NCBI GenBank assembly: GCA_963844655.1
Contig: CAWJPA010000005.1
Location: forward strand, 1-64,000
Direction of reading: 5' to 3'
DNA: 64,000 nt
DNA from: JASHPR01 sp963844655
Lineage (GTDB): Bacteria; Actinomycetota; Actinomycetes; Streptosporangiales; Streptosporangiaceae
Position numbers and translations under genes: made by a program. Positions 17,150 to 25,688 of the stretch are shown here, one piece after another (the first letter of the stretch is position 1; every line of letters begins with the position of its first letter). The notes under the pieces were generated by a model. That model was not told where the DNA came from. It did no database searches and worked only from the letters and a program-made list of their open reading frames with translations.

Positions 17150-17425
17150 CCGCGCCGCTGGTGACGCCCCGAAGCACAAGGACCGCGTCTCCCCTCACCT
17201 GGAGATCGCGATCAAGGATCGGCTCCAACCGGTGACGGTTTACCGTCGTCGCGTTGTGTCGCTGTCAGCTGTGAGGTCTGGGTTAGCGTGCCCGGGGGGG
17301 CCGACCGGGCAGATATGGCTCATGTCAGGCAATACCTTCGACAGTGCAGGCGCAGCCGGAATGCGCACAGTGGGGAGCCGCTCAGCCGTCCCGTTACCAC
17401 CGGCCCGAAGCGGCAGGATGGCGCC

Positions 17426-17611
17426 ATGGCCGACCGGTACTGCAGCGTCAGCGGCTGGAACATCGAGGCGGTCCGGCCGACCGCAACTCCGGACCGGCAT
17501 GACGGCGAGTGGCTTCGGGTGCGGTACCTCGGCTACTACGTCGCCGACTGCACAAGCGTCAGCGATGTGGGCAGTGGGTTCCGCTGGCCGAGCTCGACCG
17601 GGATGCCTTAA
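17426..17611 (+). pseudogene. Small conserved-looking protein, probably frameshifted
   Basis: ATG 17426 opens a 61-residue frame (MADRYCSVSGWNIEAVRP...) containing HDGEWLRVRYLGYYVADCTSV, which I recall from small actinobacterial proteins. After SVSDV it runs into unlikely residues and stops at 17611. One frame over, from about 17565, the text GQWVPLAELDRDALSLPG reads like the natural C-terminus. A single-base indel near 17560-17570 is likely. In that second frame no stop appears until 17778, antisense to the next gene, so the true end is unclear. Function unknown. Confidence 0.4.
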
Positions 17612-20600
17612 GTCTGCCAGGACGTTGGCTCGCCCGGCCGATAGCAGCACACCGTGCCCATGTGCAGCGCGTCGCGCAGGTGCGCGGCGAGTTCGGGGTG
17701 CACTCGGTCCAGCTTGGCCACAGCATCGCGAAGGCGCGCGCTAACAGTCTTGCGGGCTCGCTCGGTCTCGTCGCCTAGCCGCCGATCCCGTCCGCCAAGC
17801 CCTGCAGCTGTTGCCAGTTCGCGGACAAGAGCAGCCCTCTCGGCCCGGAGCGCCTCGGCCCGGTCAGAACGGCCGACGGCCGCTGCATCATCGATCTGCT
17901 CCTCCAGGTCGTCCAGCCGGGCCCGGAACTCGGCCTTGGCTCGGTCATCCAGCACGGGATCGGCGCCAAGCCGCGCCAGCTCGCGGCCCACCAGGGTGAG
18001 CACGTGCACGTCGGCCCCTCCGGCGCCCATGAGGACCGCGATGTCATGCAGCCCTTTGGATTCCGGCAGCTGAGCTGGCTTCTTGTTGTAGGAGATCAAC
18101 CGGACGTCGCCGGACAGCCGGAACTCGTTCGCCTCCGGCGGCCCGGAACAGGGCTCCAGATGGGCGAGCGCCTGCGCTGACAGGCGCGCCCAGCCGGCTG
18201 CTCCGAGCCGCTCGTGCATGGCCAGGGCTGCGCGAAAGTGGGCTTTGCCAGCAGAGATGTCATCCAGTGCGACAGCCAGGGCGCCGAGATGGTAGTCGAC
18301 GGCTGCGTGGTATGACGCGCAGCCACCTACGATGACGTGGGTTCCCGCGTGCGGCAGCAGCCGCTCGTACACCCACCGGCGCTGGGCATCCGAGCCCGCC
18401 ACCGCGAAGACGACCGCTGCCACGGCGAGCGCTTCCAGGCCCGTCCATGGCGTGATGTTCAGCACGCTGAAGTCCCCGAGTGCTGCCGCCGCGGCGGCGG
18501 CCTGTCCGCGGGCAGCCGGCGCCCAGGATCTGAACAGCGGGAACATCGGCCAGAGCGGATCGTCAGGGTTCGACTCCAGCTCACTGCCCGGCTCGGCAAC
18601 ACCGAGAGCCACCATCGCCCAGCGGTGGGTGCTGAAGCAGCCGATGGCGTCCGGCTCGCCAATCGCCAGCCCGAGCTCCAGACCCTGCTCGCCAAGCCGG
18701 GCCGCCTCCTCAACCCGTCCGACCAGCTGGGCATACGTGGCCCGCCGCGTCAACGCTCCCCAGCGGCCCCTCGCATGGCCCAGGCGCATCGCCAGGGCGA
18801 TGTAGGCCTGCATCTCGTCCCGGCCGGCCGGGTCACCGAGCTCCAGCAGTGCCGCCGCGCGGAGCAGGTGCGCCTCGGCGACAAGGTCATCATCACCGGC
18901 CGCCTGTGCGGCATCGAGCATCTCGGCGATGACTGGCAGCCGCTCGGCCGCACTGCCAGGTACCCACACGACGTCCTGCATGGCAAGCTTCGCCGTGGCC
19001 AGCGCGTGCGCGTCATTCGCAGCAGCCGCCAGTTCCACAGCGCGCCGCGCGACCTGCCTGACCTCAGGACCCGGCAGGCTCTCCGATCCGTGCCTGATAA
19101 CCCTGGCCAGTGCTGCTTGCACCCGCGATTGCAGTGCCAGCGGGCCGTCCGCGGCGGCGAGCTGCTGCGAGGCCTGCCGGAGCAGGCCGAGAAGCTCGCT
19201 GTTCTGCGCACCCGACCGGTTCCCGAGCATCTGCATACTCAGCGCAGACCGGGCTAGGCCCACCGCGTCGCCCGCCGCCCGACTGGCCTCGGCTGCCGCA
19301 AGGAGCTGCTGCCTGGCCAGACCGGCCTGTCCGACCCGCGCATAGGAGACGCCGAGCTCCAGCAGTATTTCGGTAAAGTCCGCGTTTCCGGTTAGCTCCG
19401 CCAGCTTCAGCGCACGCAGATAATGCGCGCACGCCTCCTCGTGTCCGAGCCGCGCCGTCGCTTCCCTGGCCGCGCGGAGCGAGTACTCTAGCGCCTCCGG
19501 ACGCGCCTGCCCGCCTGCCGCTGCCAGGTGCGCCGCGATCCGCGCCGCCGGGCCCGGCCCCGACCGCAGTGCATAGCCGATTGCGAGGTTGATCTCAGCC
19601 CTAGCCGCTGAACTCAGGCCCTGCACGACCACCTCGCGGTACAGATCGTGGGCGAACTGCGGGCCGGCGGGTGCGTCGCTCACCACTCCGGCTTCTCGGG
19701 CCTCATCAAGTAGCGTCCTGGCCACTGTCTCATCCGCTACCGCGCCCGCAGACGCCAGCAGTCCGTGATCGATATCGCGGCCCGCGACCGCGGCCCAGCC
19801 CAGAAGCCTCATACAATCCGTGGACAGACGCGCGAGCCGACGCCGGAGCGTCTCCGCGACGCCGGCTGGCACGGCCGTCTGGTCCAGTGCGGAACCCTGG
19901 GCCAGCAGGAGCCGGGTCAGCTCGCGCACGAAGAAGGGGTTGCCGCCGCTGCGCTCCCAGAGCCTGGCGCAGACCTCCTGTGGCACATGCGTTCCTGCCA
20001 GCGACCTGGCCAGCTCGCCGACCTGTGCTGAGTCCAAGCCTGGCAGCGCTAGCTGCTGAGCCGAGGCGGCCAGCTCGTGCAGCTCGCCAGGCGCCTCGGC
20101 ATCCCGGTAGGCGCCCAGCAGCGCCACCGCATTACCGGCCAGCGACCGGGCCAGGAACCCCAGTAGCCGCAGCGACGGCGCGTCCGCCCAGTGCAGATCG
20201 TCCAGCACCACGACGAGCGGCCGGGTGGCGGCCAGCCCGGCCAGACTTGCCGACACCGCCTCGAACAAGAGGAACTGAGCGTGCGCGGCCTCCGCGGCGG
20301 TGCGCAGCTCTGCCGTGGACGCGGCGGGCTGTGTCAGCCACGCCGCCGCGCCCAGCTCACCGGAAGGCAGACCACTCGTCCGCAGCACCTGCGACCACGG
20401 CCAGTACGGCGGCGCTCCCTCGCCCTGCCAGCAGAAGCCGCTCAGGACGAGGGCTCCGGCGCTGGCGCCGCTACGCGCCAGCGCCGCCAGCAGCGCCGTC
20501 TTGCCGATCCCGGCCTCGCCGTTGATCAGCAGGAACTGGCCAGCGCCGCGGCGAGCCTCGGCCATGAGAAGGCCCGCCGCTGCCAGCACCGGCTCCCGGC

Positions 20601-20625
20601 CGACGAGAAGCCCCCCGCCGCTCAT
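17608..20625 (-). CDS. Large AAA/STAND-type ATPase regulator
   Basis: 1005 residues from ATG 20625. The N-terminal ATPase has Walker A GEAGIGKTALL (about 36-46) and Walker B VVVLDDLHWAD (about 137). A long helical TPR-like middle (about 380-800) follows. The C-terminus has a wing-helix-like domain (GDVRLISYNKK..SKGLHDIAVLM), a charged coiled coil, and a helical tail ending RDALHMGTVCCYRPGEP. This tail is typical of a large actinobacterial family related to LuxR-LAL and adenylate-cyclase-like regulators, but no classical LuxR HTH is seen. It starts 17 bases after the methyltransferase gene and is probably co-transcribed. The ligand sensed is unknown. Confidence 0.8.
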   Translation of the reverse strand: MSGGGLLVGREPVLAAAGLLMAEARRGAGQFLLINGEAGIGKTALLAALARSGASAGALVLSGFCWQGEGAPPYWPWSQVLRTSGLPSGELGAAAWLTQPAASTAELRTAAEAAHAQFLLFEAVSASLAGLAATRPLVVVLDDLHWADAPSLRLLGFLARSLAGNAVALLGAYRDAEAPGELHELAASAQQLALPGLDSAQVGELARSLAGTHVPQEVCARLWERSGGNPFFVRELTRLLLAQGSALDQTAVPAGVAETLRRRLARLSTDCMRLLGWAAVAGRDIDHGLLASAGAVADETVARTLLDEAREAGVVSDAPAGPQFAHDLYREVVVQGLSSAARAEINLAIGYALRSGPGPAARIAAHLAAAGGQARPEALEYSLRAAREATARLGHEEACAHYLRALKLAELTGNADFTEILLELGVSYARVGQAGLARQQLLAAAEASRAAGDAVGLARSALSMQMLGNRSGAQNSELLGLLRQASQQLAAADGPLALQSRVQAALARVIRHGSESLPGPEVRQVARRAVELAAAANDAHALATAKLAMQDVVWVPGSAAERLPVIAEMLDAAQAAGDDDLVAEAHLLRAAALLELGDPAGRDEMQAYIALAMRLGHARGRWGALTRRATYAQLVGRVEEAARLGEQGLELGLAIGEPDAIGCFSTHRWAMVALGVAEPGSELESNPDDPLWPMFPLFRSWAPAARGQAAAAAAALGDFSVLNITPWTGLEALAVAAVVFAVAGSDAQRRWVYERLLPHAGTHVIVGGCASYHAAVDYHLGALAVALDDISAGKAHFRAALAMHERLGAAGWARLSAQALAHLEPCSGPPEANEFRLSGDVRLISYNKKPAQLPESKGLHDIAVLMGAGGADVHVLTLVGRELARLGADPVLDDRAKAEFRARLDDLEEQIDDAAAVGRSDRAEALRAERAALVRELATAAGLGGRDRRLGDETERARKTVSARLRDAVAKLDRVHPELAAHLRDALHMGTVCCYRPGEPTSWQT

Positions 20626-20642
20626 GTCCTCATCCTGGCCGG

Positions 20643-21716
20643 TCAGGGCCGAAGATCCAACACCATGTTCATCGGAGCCTGGATGTCCAGCCGGGTCACC
20701 CGGCTGAAACCCGCCTGCGCGGCCAGCGCGCGTAGCCGGGCTTCACCGGCCTGCGCACCCAGCGGCTCGCCTGATGCCGGGTCCTGTTGCGCCACCGCAT
20801 TCGGCGTGCAGATCAGCGTGGAGACCGCGTAGAACATCCGTCCGTTCGGATTCAGGTTGGCGGCGATATCGTCACCCGCAGCGGGCTCGAACAGCAGCAC
20901 CGACCCGGTCTGGCCGAGCGCAGCCCGGGCACGGCGCAGCGCGCCGAGAGGGTCGCCTAGGTCGTGCAGCGAGTCGAAGAAGGTGATCAGGTCATAGCCC
21001 GTGCCGGGCAGGTCCGTCGCGGCCATGACCTCGAACCGCGCGTTCGCCAGGCCGGCCTGTGCAGCCAGGGCCCGGCAGTGAGCGATCGAGGCATCGTGGT
21101 AGTCGATCCCGAGGACTCGAGCCGCCGCATACTGCCTGGCGATGACCAGGGTCGGTGCGCCGTAGCCGCAGCCGACGTCCGCCACCGAGCCGCCCGCCAC
21201 CAGGGCCGCCGCCACGTCGGGCCGTGCGCCGACCGCGGCCGTGATGAGCTCGTCCGGGAGCGTCGCTCTGGTGAATGCATCCTGCCCATGCCAGTGCTCG
21301 ATCGTACGCTGGTGCCAGCCGAAGCCCTGCCCGGATCCGAACGCCCGGGCGAACTCGGCGAACCCTGCGCCCATAGAGCTGAACATCGTCGCGCCCGCAT
21401 CGACGATCTGCCCGCCAGGGCCGTAGTACACGGCAGCGGCGACAGCGTCCGGCAGCGCGAATGTCCTGGTCGCCGGGTCGTAGATCAGGTAGCCGCCGGC
21501 CGCCTGGGCCGCGAGCCACTCGCGCACCAGCGGTCGCGCCACGGTGACCTTCGCCGCCACCTCATCCACTGTGAGCGGGCCCGCTCCTGCCAGCGCCCCC
21601 CACAGGCCGCTGCGCGTGCCGAGCGCAGTGAGCAGGACGCCCAGCGCACCGCCCATGTCGGCGGCGATCCGGCCCATCACTTCCTCGACTGCTGATTCTT
21701 CAACCGTTGTGCTCAT
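20643..21716 (-). CDS. Class I SAM-dependent methyltransferase with N-terminal winged helix
   Basis: 357 residues from ATG 21716, chosen for its strong ribosome site (AGGAGGTG). A winged-helix dimerisation domain occupies residues 10-90 (SGLWGALAGAGPLTVDEVAAKV). It is followed by the Rossmann methyltransferase core with motif I VADVGCGYGAP (about 180), the acidic loop VLGIDYHDAS, and motif IV DLITFFDSLHDLGDP. The arrangement matches the Rv2258c-like family of M. tuberculosis. Substrate is unknown, probably a small molecule. It lies upstream of the AAA regulator in one unit. Confidence 0.85.
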   Translation of the reverse strand: MSTTVEESAVEEVMGRIAADMGGALGVLLTALGTRSGLWGALAGAGPLTVDEVAAKVTVARPLVREWLAAQAAGGYLIYDPATRTFALPDAVAAAVYYGPGGQIVDAGATMFSSMGAGFAEFARAFGSGQGFGWHQRTIEHWHGQDAFTRATLPDELITAAVGARPDVAAALVAGGSVADVGCGYGAPTLVIARQYAAARVLGIDYHDASIAHCRALAAQAGLANARFEVMAATDLPGTGYDLITFFDSLHDLGDPLGALRRARAALGQTGSVLLFEPAAGDDIAANLNPNGRMFYAVSTLICTPNAVAQQDPASGEPLGAQAGEARLRALAAQAGFSRVTRLDIQAPMNMVLDLRP

Positions 21717-21802
21717 GTCGCACCTCCTGTAGTGGGGGGCGCGAGTTAACGCCTCGCGACCGCGAGGCCGCACCTAGCGATCCCAGCCACCGAGACCTGT
21801 GG

Positions 21803-22015
21803 TTAGCGTCGCCGCCCCGGGTCGCGATCAGCCTGGTGACGCTGCAGCGCCTCAGCCGAGACGCGGGCATATCTGGCCAGCGATCGGACCGACATGTGCC
21901 CGGACCGGGCCATAACGTCCAGGCCCAGGACCTCGGCAGAGCTGGCCGCAGTCTCGTACAGCATCCGCCACAGCGTCCGCTCGCGTGCTCGAGCAACTGC
22001 TCGACGTTTGACCAG
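21803..22015 (-). pseudogene. Relic of a tyrosine recombinase (integrase) with internal deletion
   Basis: The minus strand reads ...RERTLWRMLYETAASSAEVLGLDV, then MARSGHMSVRSLARYARVS, and stops at TAA 21803. The first block is the LWRLLYETAARA-EVL segment around the first catalytic Arg of actinobacterial tyrosine recombinases. The second is the C-terminal GH-x-S-x-x-x-x-x-x-Y segment holding the active-site Tyr. The 50 or so residues between them in intact enzymes are absent, and no N-terminal domain is found. This is therefore a non-functional remnant. It sits in the 319-bp gap between the methyltransferase and the fusion oxidoreductase; nothing else is seen in the gap. Confidence 0.6.
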
Positions 22016-22044
22016 ATGGCGGCAGAGCTGAAAGCGTGACAGCG

Positions 22045-23853
22045 ATGGATGAACGGTCGCGTGCCGGCGCCGCGCCTTGGGCTGCGCGCGGCTCTATGTT
22101 CAGCCAGGCCGGCCTGGCCCGGCCGGTGGACTGGGCCACACCGCATGATCTGGATCGGTTGCGGGCCAGCCGCCCACGCAGACGGCCGGGCAAACCGCTG
22201 GTGCCGACCAGCGTCGCATCGCCGCGGCTGGGCGATGAGCTGTTCGCCCGGCTTCTGTCCTACGGCACGCCGCAGGAGATTCATCGGGGCGATGTCCTGT
22301 TCCGTCCGGGCGACGAAGATGCCGATCTGATCGTGGTCGCCCGGGGATCGGTGGAAGTTGTCCGGACGGCGACCGCTGACGTGCCCGCCGCGACCGTCGC
22401 GGTGGTGGATGCGGGCGGCTTTGTCGGCGAGCTGAACCTGCTGACCGGACAGAACGTCTACCTCTTGTGCCGGGTGCGGGAAGCCGGGACGGTCTACCGG
22501 GTGTCGCCGAAGCGCCTGCGGCAGCTCATGGCCTCCGACGTCGAACTGTCAGACATTGTGTTCAAGGCGCTGATCGCCCGCCGGGAGCTGCTGCAGCGCA
22601 GCACCGCCGCCCTGGCGGTGGAGATCGTCGGCGGCGCCAGGTCGGCAGCGGCGCTGGCGCTGCGGACGTATGCCGCCCGGCAGCGTCTGATCCATCTTTG
22701 GTTCGATGCCGACACCCCGGCGGGCCGGGCGATGATGGAGTCCTCCGGCCTGACCGAGGACGACTTGCCCGCCGTCGTCATGCCCGGTACCACGCTGAAA
22801 CAGGCCACGCCGGGTGGCCTAGCCGAGAAGCTGGGCCTGAGCTACCGTCGTTCTTCCACCAAGCCGGTTGATGTCACGATCGTCGGCGCTGGCCCGGCCG
22901 GCCTGGCGGCCGCCGTCTACGGGGCCTCCGAGGGCCTGGACACCGTGCTGCTGGATGGCGTCGGCACCGGCGGCCAGGCCGCAGCCAGTTCCCGGATCGA
23001 GAACTACTTCGGCTTCCCGTTCGGCCTGTCCGGCGCCGATCTCACCGGACTGGCCGTGCTCCAAGCGCTGAAGTTCGGTGCCCAGCTGGCCAGCCCCTGC
23101 CAGGCGGTAAAGCTCGACACCGACCGGAACGGCGACCTGCTCCGCCTGCACCTGCAGGGCGGGGAAGTCATCGACAGCAAAGCCGTCGTCATCGCGACCG
23201 GCGCCCGTTACCGGGCGCTCCCGCTGGAGCGCTGGCCTGACTTCGAGGGCGCCGGTATCTACTACGCGGCCACCGAACTGGAGGCCCGGGGGTGCATGGG
23301 CAGCCCGGTCACGGTGGTCGGCGGCGCGAACTCCGCAGGCCAGGCGGCACTGTACCTGGCCGGGCGAGATAGTGAGGTCTCCCTCGTCGTTCGCGGCCCG
23401 GACATCGCGGCCGAGATGTCTGCCTATCTCGTCGACCGGCTGCAAGCCCATCCGCGGGTCACGGTGAGTTGCCAGAGCGAGGTTACCCGGCTGGATGGCG
23501 GCGACTTCCTTGACGAAGTCAGCATCACCGACCGGACGACGGCCAGCACGCGAGCCCAGCCGTGCTCGGGCTTGTTCTGCTTCATCGGTGCCGAACCTGC
23601 CACGAGCTGGCTGACCGGGATCGCTACCGGGGACGACGGGTTCATCCGGACCGACGTTCAGCTGAACGACGATGACCTCGGGCCGACCTGGGCCACGCTG
23701 GGACGGAGGCCGCTTCCGTTCGAGACCAACATCCCGGGCGTGTTCGCCGTCGGCGACGTCCACTCCGGCTCGATGAAGCGGGTCGCCGCCGCCACGGGCG
23801 AGGGTGCCAGCGCGATCGCCTCAGTGCACAAGGCCATCAGCACGCTCGTCTAA
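22045..23853 (+). CDS. Cyclic-nucleotide-binding / thioredoxin-reductase-like flavoprotein fusion
   Basis: 602 residues from ATG 22045 (GTG 22036 is also possible). Residues 55-175 form a cNMP-binding fold (EIHRGDVLFRPGDEDADLIVVARGSVEV...GGFVGELNLLTGQ). A thioredoxin-fold-like linker follows (about 205-265, LIHLWFDADTPAGRAMM). From 272 on is a class II pyridine-nucleotide reductase: FAD motif VGAGPAGLAAAVYGASEG, NAD(P)H motif VVGGANSAGQAALYLAGR and FAD motif VFAVGDVHSGSMKRVAAATGEG. The redox CxxC of true thioredoxin reductase is missing between the two nucleotide domains, so it probably does not reduce thioredoxin. cNMP-gated NAD(P)H oxidoreductase activity is inferred. Confidence 0.87.
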   Translation: MDERSRAGAAPWAARGSMFSQAGLARPVDWATPHDLDRLRASRPRRRPGKPLVPTSVASPRLGDELFARLLSYGTPQEIHRGDVLFRPGDEDADLIVVARGSVEVVRTATADVPAATVAVVDAGGFVGELNLLTGQNVYLLCRVREAGTVYRVSPKRLRQLMASDVELSDIVFKALIARRELLQRSTAALAVEIVGGARSAAALALRTYAARQRLIHLWFDADTPAGRAMMESSGLTEDDLPAVVMPGTTLKQATPGGLAEKLGLSYRRSSTKPVDVTIVGAGPAGLAAAVYGASEGLDTVLLDGVGTGGQAAASSRIENYFGFPFGLSGADLTGLAVLQALKFGAQLASPCQAVKLDTDRNGDLLRLHLQGGEVIDSKAVVIATGARYRALPLERWPDFEGAGIYYAATELEARGCMGSPVTVVGGANSAGQAALYLAGRDSEVSLVVRGPDIAAEMSAYLVDRLQAHPRVTVSCQSEVTRLDGGDFLDEVSITDRTTASTRAQPCSGLFCFIGAEPATSWLTGIATGDDGFIRTDVQLNDDDLGPTWATLGRRPLPFETNIPGVFAVGDVHSGSMKRVAAATGEGASAIASVHKAISTLV

Positions 23854-24177
23854 CGACATACACGCCGGGCCTGCGACCCGCAGCGTGCCGTCTTGCCCGG
23901 GCCAACCGAGGGTCGACAGGCAGGCCCCGGCTGCTGGCCCTAGAGGGACGAGCAGAAATGTGAGAGGCGGCTAATCGCGGTCCGAATCCCGCTTACCGTC
24001 TGCGTGACAGGGATGGCCGCCACGGCGCGCCACAGCCGTGCTGGTCAGAGCGTTCTCTGGTGTTGCACTCCGGAGCCGTGTGCGCAGGTTCGAATCCTGC
24101 TAGGGCCGCCTTCCTGGATGGTATGCCGGGGCCCGGCCGAAGCCGGGCTCCGGGCTGTGCGGGGTCGTGGAGGGGGA
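23854..24177. other. tRNA-like remnants in a gene-free stretch
   Basis: No coding region is supported. Two T-arm-like sequences occur. GCGGTCCGAATCCCGC near 23971 is imperfect. GCAGGTTCGAATCCTGC near 24084-24100 has a five-pair stem and a standard TTCGAAT loop, followed by TAGGGCCGCC, as at a tRNA 3' end. Upstream of the second, CTCTGG...CCGGAG could form an anticodon-like stem, but no matching 5' acceptor strand is found in place. I read this as decayed tRNA sequence rather than a working tRNA gene. Confidence 0.4.
24072..24110 (+). repeat. 39-nt tRNA 3'-end-like repeat, copy A
   Basis: Begins GGAGCCGTGTGCGCAGG and ends GGGCCGCC. It matches copy B at 25146-25184 at 34 of 39 positions. It contains a well-formed T arm. 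The pair brackets the DUF4386 gene, as attachment-site duplications in tRNA genes do, but the divergence and lack of an integrase between them make this tentative. Confidence 0.5.
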
Positions 24178-24930
24178 TTACCGGCCAGGCGCCGCAAGGG
24201 CCGGGGAATGCTCATCCGCTCCGGCATCTCCGACAGTGCCGGACAGGATCGGAGACGGCTTGAATCCTTTGACCATGAGGTAGATGCCGAGCGACAGCTC
24301 CCAGACGAATTCCGGGATCGTCGCGATGAACTGCGGTACGGAGCCTGGCTCGAAGACGTTGAACAGCACGGCAGTCCCCGAGACTATGATCAGCGGACCT
24401 CCGATCAGGCCCAGCATCGCCATACCCCGCGGCACAAGGCCGGACCGGTACATCAGGTAGCCCAGGATCAGCCCGTTCCCGACGCCGACGATCCAGCCCG
24501 GCCCGAGCAGGAATGTCCAATCATGGACCGCGACGAGCGACCTGCCGACTGGGACGAGCGAGCCCGCGCCGCCTGCGCCTCCGACGTCCTGCCGCAACGT
24601 CACGATCGCTAGGAGGCTGACGATGCCGATGGCGATGAAGGTGCTTTCCATGATGCGGGCGGTGACGTACCCGAGGGCGAGCCCTTCGTTCTGCCGTTTG
24701 AGGATCGGGAACAGCACCACCGCGCTGCCAACGTTGGCGACGATGAGCAGGACCTCGAGCAATGCGCCAAAGGCCACGCGAGTGTCGGCGCCGCCGCCGA
24801 GGATGTAGTTGGAGTGGTTCAGCACCGGGCTGTAAAGAAGAAGCTGCGCTGGGATCGAAGTGAGAAAAGTGATCACGAAGAGCGCGCCCGCAATGAACGC
24901 GGTCTTTCTGGTTGAGCTCATCTGACTCAT
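24178..24930 (-). CDS. DUF4386 family membrane protein
   Basis: 250 residues from ATG 24930 (MSQMSSTRK...); ATG 24921 is an alternative. Six to seven hydrophobic segments are seen. Family features include the first helix TAFIAGALFVITFLTSIPA, the middle segment VLFPILKRQNEGLALGYVTARIMES, and LGYLMYRSGLVPRGMAMLGLIGG. DUF4386 proteins are integral membrane proteins of unknown function. The gene stands alone and is bracketed by the two tRNA-like 39-nt repeats. Confidence 0.82.
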   Translation of the reverse strand: MSQMSSTRKTAFIAGALFVITFLTSIPAQLLLYSPVLNHSNYILGGGADTRVAFGALLEVLLIVANVGSAVVLFPILKRQNEGLALGYVTARIMESTFIAIGIVSLLAIVTLRQDVGGAGGAGSLVPVGRSLVAVHDWTFLLGPGWIVGVGNGLILGYLMYRSGLVPRGMAMLGLIGGPLIIVSGTAVLFNVFEPGSVPQFIATIPEFVWELSLGIYLMVKGFKPSPILSGTVGDAGADEHSPALAAPGR

Positions 24931-25145
24931 TTCGGTAGTGGATCGGCGAGGCGTCACTAGTTGACTGCCTCGTGGCTTCGGCCGCGCCCGCGTCGTCTGG
25001 CGGTGCGGCTGTCAGCCACCTGATATGGCCGAATCCACCTCCGAACACACGGCCCGTAGGGGCGGTTCTGCTGGCCGAGCGGCTACTCCTGCCACCGTGT
25101 TCAGACTCAGGTGGAGGCCGGCTGGAGATGGTGCGGAGGTTATGT

Positions 25146-25184
25146 GGAGCCGTGTGCACAGGTTCGAATTCCGCTGGGGGCGCC
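25146..25184 (+). repeat. 39-nt tRNA 3'-end-like repeat, copy B
   Basis: Begins GGAGCCGTGTGCACAGG and ends GGGGGCGCC. It differs from copy A at five positions. The T loop TTCGAAT is preserved, but the T stem is weaker (CAGG opposite TCCG), so this copy is more decayed. Confidence 0.5.
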
Positions 25185-25188
25185 ATGT

Positions 25189-25204
25189 GATGTCTCAAGA
25201 CATC
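25189..25204. repeat. Perfect short hairpin GATGTC-TCAA-GACATC
   Basis: A 6-bp perfect stem with a 4-nt loop lies directly after tRNA-like copy B. There is no T-run, so a classical terminator is unlikely. It could be part of a transposon end or a protein site; nothing decides this. Confidence 0.35.
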
Positions 25205-25332
25205 GAGGACATCCGGGGTGATTGGCCGCCCTAAGCCGGGAAGGATGTTTGGAGTGGCTCCGCGTGCATTTGAGGCCGGACGCCACTCCATCTATCCGCA
25301 AGGTGACGGCCGCAGGGGAAGAAGGTCCCAGA

Positions 25333-25662
25333 ATGGGCGATCACAACAAGGTCCACGAGTACGAGCGCGTCGCGGTTAGCGGTGAAGGCGCAACGGCCCG
25401 GGAGATCCGCATCTACGGCAGCGGGGGCCGACTGATCCTTGAGGGCTGGCAGGTTGCCGACGACAGCGGTCAGACTGCCTGGATCAGCGATGCCGGAGCC
25501 ATAGCCGTCTTCGGCCAGCCGCTGTATCCCGGCGAGACGACGGATGCCGGTCCGCTGTGGTTCTTCGACAACTTCTCCGAGGTCAAAGAGATGGGCCCCT
25601 GTTCACCACCGTTCATGGCTGAGATAGCCAAGTCCCTCGGCGAGCGGTACGAGCCCGCTTAG
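25333..25662 (+). CDS. Small hypothetical protein
   Basis: 109 residues from ATG 25333 (MGDHNKVHEYERVAVSGEG...). The open frame extends upstream to 25222, but that part reads like non-coding DNA. The protein is soluble and mixed alpha/beta, with a predicted beta-rich middle (EIRIYGSGGRLILEGWQVADDSG) and a motif WFFDNFSEVKEMGP. No family is recognised. Codon choice is like the neighbours, which supports a real gene. Confidence 0.5.
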   Translation: MGDHNKVHEYERVAVSGEGATAREIRIYGSGGRLILEGWQVADDSGQTAWISDAGAIAVFGQPLYPGETTDAGPLWFFDNFSEVKEMGPCSPPFMAEIAKSLGERYEPA

Positions 25663-25688
25663 GCCGACCCGGACCAGGGAGCAACAGT

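Larger units (their letters stand above)
24931..25332. other. Gene-free stretch with tRNA-like repeat and a hairpin
   Basis: Open frames here have no family features. The segment GCTGGCCGAGCGGCTACTCC near 25071 recalls the D arm of long-variable-arm tRNAs. About 75 bases on, copy B of the 39-nt repeat supplies a T arm and 3' acceptor-like end. A complete tRNA cannot be folded from it. A 6-bp perfect hairpin follows at 25189-25204. A promoter for the gene at 25333 is not evident. Confidence 0.4.

Noticed and set aside
17234..17247. GACGGT-TT-ACCGTC palindrome as an operator
   Set aside because: Too short and alone in GC-rich DNA, with no nearby start that clearly depends on it.
24020..24110. 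Functional tRNA gene
   Set aside because: A T arm and a possible anticodon stem exist, but no matching 5' acceptor strand lies at the right distance, so only a relic is claimed.
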